DNA of 64,000 bases from Anthoceros angustus (Eukaryota > Streptophyta > Anthocerotopsida > Anthocerotales > Anthocerotaceae), in the NCBI GenBank assembly GCA_010909165.1, contig VJWM01000172.1, positions 451,777 to 515,776 on the forward strand. Reading direction: 5' to 3'. Made by a program: the position numbers and the translations under genes. Positions 57,979 to 64,000 of the stretch are shown here, in pieces; within the stretch, counting starts at the first letter, position 1, and each line of letters opens with the position of its first letter. The notes under the pieces are model-generated. The model ran no database searches. It worked only from the letters and a program-made list of their open reading frames with translations, and was not told where the DNA came from.

Positions 57979-58278
57979 CCCGGTCCCTATCCCCATCCAT
58001 CTCCCCATTTTCACCCTCTGCAGTTTGACTACGACGATTCTCGGTCTAGATCCTCATCCATCTCCCCATTTTACCCTCAGAAGCCGGGACCACACTTAGC
58101 TGGGTCCAGGGATCCTCATCCATCTCCCCATTTTTCCCTCTCTCGCAAGCCGGGACTACGACTTCCTCGGGGATCCTCATCCATCCATCTCCCCATTTTT
58201 TTTTTTCCTCAGTCTTCGAGACTATGTACTTCCTGGTCCAGATCCTCATCCATCACCCCCCCCAAATTTTGGTATCCC
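57979..58278 (+). repeat. Unit K: final minisatellite, 4 copies plus end variant
   Basis: Starts at about 57979, 58049, 58110 and 58172, with the end variant at about 58240. Some copies have extra bases not seen elsewhere (catccatccatctcccc; a run of T after cccca). The homology to other units ends at ttttggtatccctc, where the array stops. Confidence 0.9.
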
Positions 58279-58760
58279 TCTGTGGAACGCAAAAGTTTGG
58301 GCAACCAGTCCAAAAAGAGCCAGAGGACAAACAAGTTCGATTTTTTTTTACTAAAGAGGAGCATGTCGGGAAACTTTCTGAGAAGCCTGAAGCTGGAGCT
58401 GTAGGATATTGTTAGGAAGTCGAAGAGGATATCCCAGGAAAAAGGACGGGTCAAAATGACCTCCGCATTTAGTGCGTGGCGGAAAGCGCTGATTCGAAGA
58501 CCACGAGTCAAGGGCATCATCGCCGAGGGCGTGCCAAATAGTGCCAGCACTACACCGGTAGGTCGAGAAAAGTGAGCGTACCACCGCGATGCAGTATAAG
58601 TCGCGCATCATCGCGAAATGAGTCGAGATCTCATGCCAGAAAAGAAATTAATATGAGGGGATATCCACTATATGTATGCTCACCAATAGGGGAATAAATA
58701 TATAGAATACCTATTAGTAGCGATTAATTAATTAGCGATAGCGGGCAGGATAGGAAAATA
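58279..58760. other. Unrelated flank directly after the array
   Basis: This begins tgtggaacgcaaaag and shares nothing with the array. A 113-residue minus-strand ORF (58209-58550) crosses the junction, so most of it is in the flank. It contains a hydrophobic, Leu/Phe-rich stretch but matches no family I know. An AT-rich part (about 58640-58750) follows. No gene is supported. Confidence 0.5.
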
Positions 58761-59340
58761 GGCAGTTTAGATTAGGTAATTTTGAATGATGACCCAAATC
58801 CGTGGTTGTGGAAGCTCTCGGTGGCAAGCATCCATGTATGCAAGTGCGCTGGCTGGGCGCCGCCAACTTCCTCTTCGAAATGAGGCGCCCTCCCTTCGCG
58901 AAAGAGGACCGACCGCCGGAGCGGAGCGGCGGAAAGAGGCGAGAAGAAGAAGAAAAGGAAGTTGCCATTGCTCGCCGCCATCGCGACTTGCGCAAGTGGA
59001 GCTGCCGGCGCGCCTTTCCAACTAACGCGATTGATTTGTGTGTTGGGGAGTGGTCTTGTTTTCTGTCCCCTTTCGTAAGAAGGAGCGCCTAAAGGCGAGG
59101 CCTCGAGACGCCAAATTGGGGCAAGGTACCCTTCCTTCAAGGCACTTGGAGAAAAGCCAGCGCCATGCCTCGAGCTGCGTGGGGAAGGCAAGGAGGCCAT
59201 GCCAGTTAAAGCCTCCTCCTCACGAGGAGGTATGGAAAGAAGGCATGCAGCGAGGGTGCGCCGCTGTGAGGGGTGAAGTCGAGATGCCCCAATTCACTTG
59301 TTTTGCGAGCTTAACCCCATGATTTGGTTGATTTTCGGCA
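58761..59340. other. GC-rich interval, no recognised gene
   Basis: ORFs of 80-142 residues are open on both strands (the largest is on the minus strand at 58772-59200, Arg/Ser/Ala-rich). Overlapping open frames in several phases point to composition and not coding. A short inverted stretch cctcctcctcacgaggagg lies at about 59213-59231. Confidence 0.45.
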
Positions 59341-59830
59341 ATGAGAGGAGGATAACATCAATTGGGATGGGTGTATGGCCAATGGCCTACACCAATTTGG
59401 AATTGATTGAGGTGTTCATCAATCTCCATCAATCGGAGCAGCCCTTGCCGCGTTCGGAAAGGAATGCTCGAGCGGATCCCTGTTGTGGACGTAGGAGCAT
59501 TGACAGTGTGTATGGAGGCCGGAGGAGGCTCGGAATTGCTCCTCGAGAGGGTCGAATGGAGGAAGAGGACGCCCTCTCGACAACCTTGACATGATGGATG
59601 GAGGTGAAGGCCCATGCCAGAATGGCTGGAAAAGCAGAGCATCAAGGAGCTGAAGTGGAGGCTCTTTGCAAAGATTATGCTGGGGTTGGTGAATTACCAA
59701 GGACTTCTTATTTTGCACCAACTTCCTCCAGTTTTGTGGAAGATTTCCAAAGCCAAGCAGTTAGGGCACCATCATGTATGGGCCTACATCCACCAGGAGA
59801 AGCTCCTCAAGCCAAATTGATTGGATGAGG
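59341..59830 (+). other. Purine-rich interval with short unassigned ORFs
   Basis: The most protein-like reading is 59614-59820 (68 residues, KQSIKELKWRLFAKIML..., ending HQEKLLKPN). It has balanced composition and a stop, but no recognisable domain and no start context I can judge. It might be a fragment of a transposon gag or of a host gene. Confidence 0.35.
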
Positions 59831-61150
59831 AAGGGCCAGGCCTTGCTACCTTAGCACCTATTTGGTGCATTTGTGGAAAGCGGAGGACTTCTCACAAGCA
59901 AGGAGTTGGAAGATGCTTGGCATCCTTGGAGATAATCCATCTCCAAGCTTGGAAAGGCCTTGCCTTTTGCATTGAGGAAGGCGGTGGGGAGGTCGGACCT
60001 CCACAAGCATGCAAGGCAGGAGGATGTAGAGGCAACAAGGTTGGGGTGGGAATCTTTTCCCCACAAGGCAAGGAGGAGGAGGAGGAGCGAGGCCGGAAGG
60101 CCGAATGGTGAGTCTATGAGAGGAGGACTACCACGGGAGGGTGACCCCAAGGGTGGGGAGTCCCCACCATCTCATTTGTGCCTAGGAGAGGCACCCGGCA
60201 GCCTACCCGGTGAGAGGCGGCCTACCAGGGGGGGGCGACCGTGGTGGGCGTCGACCTACGGTAGGTAGGCTACCAGTGGGGAGCACCCTCAGTGGCGGCG
60301 CCCAACAGCGGCTGGTAGGGAAGGGAAGGAGAAGCGGTGGCAGGCGCCTAGGCCACTACCGCTTGGAGGAAGAGGCGGATGGAGTGAGAGGGACCCACGC
60401 GTGATGGCCGATGGTGCAAGAGGCTGGAAATTTCCAGCAGAGGCGGGGGGATTGGGACCCCTAGGAGAATTCTTTGAGTGCTTGTGAAGCACTCGGCCAT
60501 GTGGATTGAAGGGGCTAGGGCTAGCTTTGGGCATGTGGGAGGAAGTCAAGGCCCAAGAAAGGACGGAGGAGGCGGGACTAAATGGCAATTGGAGAAGCCA
60601 TGGAGTCCGAGAAGCGCCAAGTGGAAAAGGGCATGGAAAGCTCCAGTGACCTTGTGGAAGAGCGGAGAAGGTCTGGAGGGAAGGTTGTCACAAGCAGAGG
60701 AAGAGCCATTCCGACAACCCCCAGGAAGGCGGAGGAGCATTTTGCCCAATTAGAGCAAGGCGAAGGGCAAAGCAGGCTCTAGGAGAAGGTGGCGGTCCAA
60801 CAAATGGGCCAGAGCGGTGATGGCTACCAAGCCATCAAAAGACATGGCGGAAGAATTGCAGGACAGAACTGGAAGAAAGCGAGGGAGGCTGGAGAGCGAA
60901 GAGTGGCGGGGAGGAAGGAGCTTGCCAAGCAGTGAGCTGGAACAAAGGAGGTTCCAAGGAGGAGCACCACAAGGTGGTGCAGGATCTTGGTGGTGAGGAA
61001 GCGAAGGATTTTGGGCGATTATGCCCCTTGAGGCAGGTGGTGAAGGAAGCAAGGAGGAGAATGTGACCCTCCATGTCAGGTGGGAGAATTGACCACCTGA
61101 GGGGCGCCTACAAGGTAGGTGTGAGGATGGAGAGTGGCCCACGGAGTTGA
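59831..61150. other. Purine-rich low-complexity interval, no recognised gene
   Basis: Long GGAGGAGG/GAAGGA-rich stretches keep many frames open (for example 60478-60753 +, 60750-61142 -). Short palindromes occur (gtggggagtccccac near 60153; cctacggtaggtagg near 60260). Nothing identifies a gene. Confidence 0.45.
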
Positions 61151-62230
61151 TGATCTCAAATGCAATATCATAGCTTGGGGCTCACCTCCATAATAGGATT
61201 TTGAAGGCCAACAATGAGGTTGGCCAAGAGGAGGACAATAGGTCCTCATGATGATGCAGGAAGGAGGCAGCAAGTGCGGTGGAGGCCTCAGACTTTGATG
61301 AGGCCATCAGTGACATGGACTCGAGAGGAGGGAGGGAGGCGGAGTGGCGCCAGGGTGGAAGGATGGCGGAGAGCAAGGAGGGGACAGCCCACCTCCCGGG
61401 GGTCACCCTACCACGGTGGTGACCAGCCTACCAGTGGTGCTACCACGTGGTGACTGTGCATATGCTTCTGGGTGGGCAGTGGGGGGCGGCAGGGAGGCGA
61501 GCTTTGGCGAGAGTCAGAGCGGAGGCACAGGCTGAGAAAAGGGGGCCTAGTGACACACCCCGGGGAATAGAAGAGGAGGTGGGAGACAATCCCAGGAGAG
61601 ACAGGCAGGTCCGTTGAGGGAAGGGGAGGGTGAGAATTCCCTCACGGATAAGGAAGAGCAGGGGCCGGGAGAAAAGGCCGGATGCAAAGGGCCGAAGAAG
61701 TTAGACATCGGACGATTGGGGAAGACTGAAATGCTCAAGGTATGGACAAATCAAGCAGGAGGATAGGAGCAAGGAGGATCTCACCCAGAGACATGATGAA
61801 GAAGAGGAAGGAGAAGGATCGGACTACCATGGTAGGTAGTGACCTACCCATGACTGCCAGCAGCGGTGTGGATAAGCAGCGACCGAGGCGGGGAGAAAAG
61901 GCGCCTGGCGGGCGCGATTGCTGGAGGACGGAGGAATGAGCGCCCAGCGGAGATGGGGAAGAGCGAGTACTTGCCACACATTGAAGAGCGGCAAGATCAG
62001 GAAGGGCAGAGCAAAAGGAGGCGGGGGCCAATCCCAGGACACGTCACCACCCGGAGATGAAGAATGGTCAATGACCATAAATGAGCGAAAATAGAAGGAT
62101 AGGTGGTGACATCCTTTAAGGATGTAGGTGAAGTTACTAGAATAGAATTTACCAAGGATCGGACAATAGACTTAGGTGCAGTCTTAAATCTTGGCGGTAG
62201 GAAATAATAGAAAATTGGAAAAGGTGACTG
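61151..62230. other. Interval with dispersed CCTACC/GGTAGG and CACC/GGTGG palindromes
   Basis: Self-complementary words include accacgtggt (61442-61451, containing the G-box core CACGTG) and ctaccatggtag (61824-61835). Related broken forms lie near 61400-61440. ORFs are short and unassigned. Confidence 0.45.
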
Positions 62231-62254
62231 CGGTAGGGTCACCTAAGGAGGTTG

Positions 62255-62360
62255 TATGTGGAAGGCCTCCTATAAGAGGAGGAGGATTTCACAAAGTAAA
62301 AATATCATGTCTTGCGCTTCCATACTCGAGTCCTTTGCCTTGTAAAGGAATTTCGTGTTT
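62255..62360 (+). promoter_or_regulatory. Possible TATA-type (LTR-like) promoter
   Basis: The sequence cctcctataagaggagg (about 62266-62282) contains a TATA-like ctataaga within a small inverted repeat. It is followed by tcacaaagtaaaaatatcatg and a transcript-like cttgcgcttcc. This resembles the U3/R region of plant LTRs. No matching LTR partner or primer site is visible in the window, so the call is tentative. Confidence 0.25.
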
Positions 62361-63530
62361 GTGAGCCAACGTCACAGTAGAAGAAGTGGTGGTGAATGCT
62401 TGGTGGAGGACTTGCTCATGCGCCTAACGAGTTGCTCCCTTGTGAATGGTTCTTTGTGAAATTGCTTTGCTTTGGGTGTGTGGCAATGCCGAGAACTCTC
62501 GGCTTGAGGTTGATCCAGGGAAAGACTCCTGGAGGTGCTCGTTGTGGTGTCAAACTCATAGCCCAAGGAAGAACTTCTTGGTGGAGGCCCAGGCGGTTGT
62601 GCCGTGGCGGTCAGTGATGGCCAGGCGAGGTTAGAATAGGAGGAAGGATGAGAGAGAGATGTAGAGGATTAGAGGTGTAGGTGTTAGTGGAAGGCCACGA
62701 GCCTAAGGGCCTAGAATCCCAAATGCAAGTAAAGGCGCTCACAGGTGGAGAAGAGTGGTCTTAGAGTAGGGACGAAGTCGGTGTGGATCGGGGTCCACAG
62801 GCGCCGTGATGCTCCTCATTGCGGCGGGGCACTGCAATTTGTTGTGTCGTTGTAGGTCGAGGATTGGTGATTTTTCGAGCGGCAAATGGGCGGCAGCATG
62901 AGGGAGTGCGCCTTCGTTTAGAAGGCTGAGGTTGTGTCTCGGTAGCGATCGGTTCCACAGACCTCGAACTTTCACACACGGTGGGGCCGAAACCCAAAAC
63001 TGAGGCGGTGGGATAAGTGTGGCCAGCTGGAGTGGGAGATGGAGCCCAGGGTTTTCCCTACACCCTCCCAAGGAAAAACAAGTCTTACCATGGGTCTTGG
63101 GGCATTTCAAGTGCTGTGCACTCAGAGGTGGGGACATGAGAGCGCCCGGTGGCCTAGTCCAAAACCACAGTCAAAAGCTGGCAGATCCAAACAAGCTCAC
63201 GCGGTGGAAGCAGCGTCAACACCAGCCGCCGTGTCAGGGTGTTCAGCATACATCAACTTGTCGCAAGACATCCATGACAATTAGAAGTCTTCATGTAGAA
63301 CTCTCTTTCCTTAGTAGGATCAAAAGCTTCACTCTACATTTTGATCCGACTTGTTACTTCCGTAGCCCATGGGATGTAGCCCACCACTATCTTCGTGTTT
63401 CAACATGTATGTATGACCTATATGGGGATTGATTGGATCAAAGTTAACGAGTGGAATTGCCATCTTCTGGATGCACCATTCTTTGTCAGTAGCTGTTGAA
63501 GATGCATATCTCCCTCAAGGTCCTTTCTAA
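62361..63530. other. Interval without recognised gene
   Basis: The largest ORFs are 137 residues (63019-63432, +) and 132 residues (62739-63137, -), overlapping in opposite strands, and neither has a known domain. The segment contains tccctgg/ccaaggaag-type mixed sequence without tandem structure. Confidence 0.4.
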
Positions 63531-64000
63531 AGGGCGGTTACCACGGCGTGACGAACAATTGTGGAATACGCGACTTTTCTTGTGGCCGTCGCACAATCCG
63601 TCGTTGTAGGAAGGAGTTCGTTCCCAAGGGAATAGCCAGACTCCGTTGCTGTTTGAGCGATTCTCGTCTTATTCGATCCCAACGCACACTCCTTAGTTCA
63701 CGTCTAACTACTCGCGACAAACGCCGGGCGGTATGGCCAAGCGTTTGAGACCCGTTCGCGTCCGTTTCGTTCCGTTCGTCTCACCTCTCGTCCACTCCTC
63801 TCTCCACTCACTACCTTATCGGTCTTAAGAAAAGGCCAGCGCGGGTTACGATCCGGACCTCCTCCGTTCCACGGGCCTCTCCGTCCGGGCTGCCTGCGCC
63901 CTCAAAGTCCCTCCGGCTCCCGTTCGGTCCGGTTAGGTATAATAAAATTTAATTTTAGGATCACTTATCGCTAGCAAACTCCATAATATCATGAGCTCAG
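63531..64000. other. CT-rich terminal interval, no recognised gene
   Basis: It contains pyrimidine-rich tracts (cacctctcgtccactcctctctccactcac near 63781-63810) and a short AT-rich end (tataataaaatttaattttagg near 63937). It could be a promoter/5'-leader type sequence, but no start codon with a supported ORF follows within the window. Confidence 0.35.

Larger units (their letters stand above)
1..58278 (+). repeat. Retrotransposon-derived macrosatellite array, units A-K
   Basis: Eleven head-to-tail copies of one compound unit fill this interval; the first is cut by the window edge. Anchor spacing in the uninterrupted part (units D-K) is about 4914, 4890, 4797, 4858, 4798, 4789 and 4594 bp. 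The larger spacings on the left are explained by a copia insertion, a 2-kb insertion and two internal duplications. Within a unit the order is connector with direct-repeat doublet, Ty3/gypsy RT-connection/RNase H/integrase remnant, AT-rich hairpin block, then 60-bp minisatellite. All units share orientation. Seen directly: the periodic order and the long identical blocks. Inferred: amplification by unequal exchange or rolling-circle reinsertion of a deleted retrotransposon. An assembly artefact that inflates copy number cannot be excluded. Confidence 0.93.

Noticed and set aside
58772-59200. 142-residue minus-strand ORF as a host gene
   Set aside because: It lies in GC-rich sequence with ORFs open in several overlapping frames on both strands. 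No domain, splice context or start context supports it.
63728-63765. tRNA-like words (ggtatggccaagcg and gttcgcgtcc) suggesting a tRNA gene or SINE A/B boxes
   Set aside because: The two words are only about 20 bp apart, far closer than tRNA A and B boxes, and no acceptor stem or anticodon arm can be folded around them.

Overview
The window is nuclear DNA of a plant, almost entirely repetitive. The evidence is a Ty1/copia element with plant-type RNase H and an initiator-Met tRNA primer site, plus many degraded Ty3/gypsy pol copies. I see no intact cellular gene, no rRNA or tRNA gene and no CRISPR. The species cannot be named from the sequence.

Positions 1-58278 form one head-to-tail array of a compound repeat of about 4.6-4.9 kb. 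I label the units A (cut by the left window edge) to K. Each unit has the same order on the + strand: (1) a connector with a doublet of roughly 190-bp direct repeats; (2) a degenerate 3' half of a Ty3/gypsy pol gene (RT connection, RNase H, integrase); (3) an AT-rich block with two arms of about 147 bp in inverted orientation, about 300 bp apart; (4) a minisatellite of about 60 bp, four or five copies plus a variant end copy. Gag, protease and the RT palm are absent from every unit, so this is a retrotransposon-derived macrosatellite and not a row of complete elements. The anchor ctcaactcggtgattgagtc recurs near 49, 10665, 11024, 16011, 22824, 27738, 32628, 37425, 42283, 47081, 51870 and 56464 (one base shorter in some copies).

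Two insertions interrupt the array. A minus-strand Ty1/copia element (851-6681) has two LTRs, a tRNA-iMet primer site and a 5-bp target duplication (tattg). It lies at the inner end of a hairpin arm in unit A, and its gag-pol is frameshifted throughout. An unclassified 2-kb segment (about 17846-19900) in unit C carries six CGGACGTCCG-like palindromes and a short tandem repeat. Units B and C also have internal pol duplications (360 and 173 bp) whose junctions fall on 8-9 bp microhomologies.

Copies in the array core are nearly identical over long blocks but differ by 1-5 base gaps at recurring points. This breaks every pol reading frame. It is either unusual decay or a consensus or basecalling artefact, and it should be settled before any reading frame here is interpreted.

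The array stops sharply at about 58278. The remaining 5.7 kb (58279-64000) is unrelated, more GC- and purine-rich, and holds only short unrecognised ORFs, a cluster of short palindromes (60.1-61.9 kb) and one possible LTR-type promoter near 62.27 kb.
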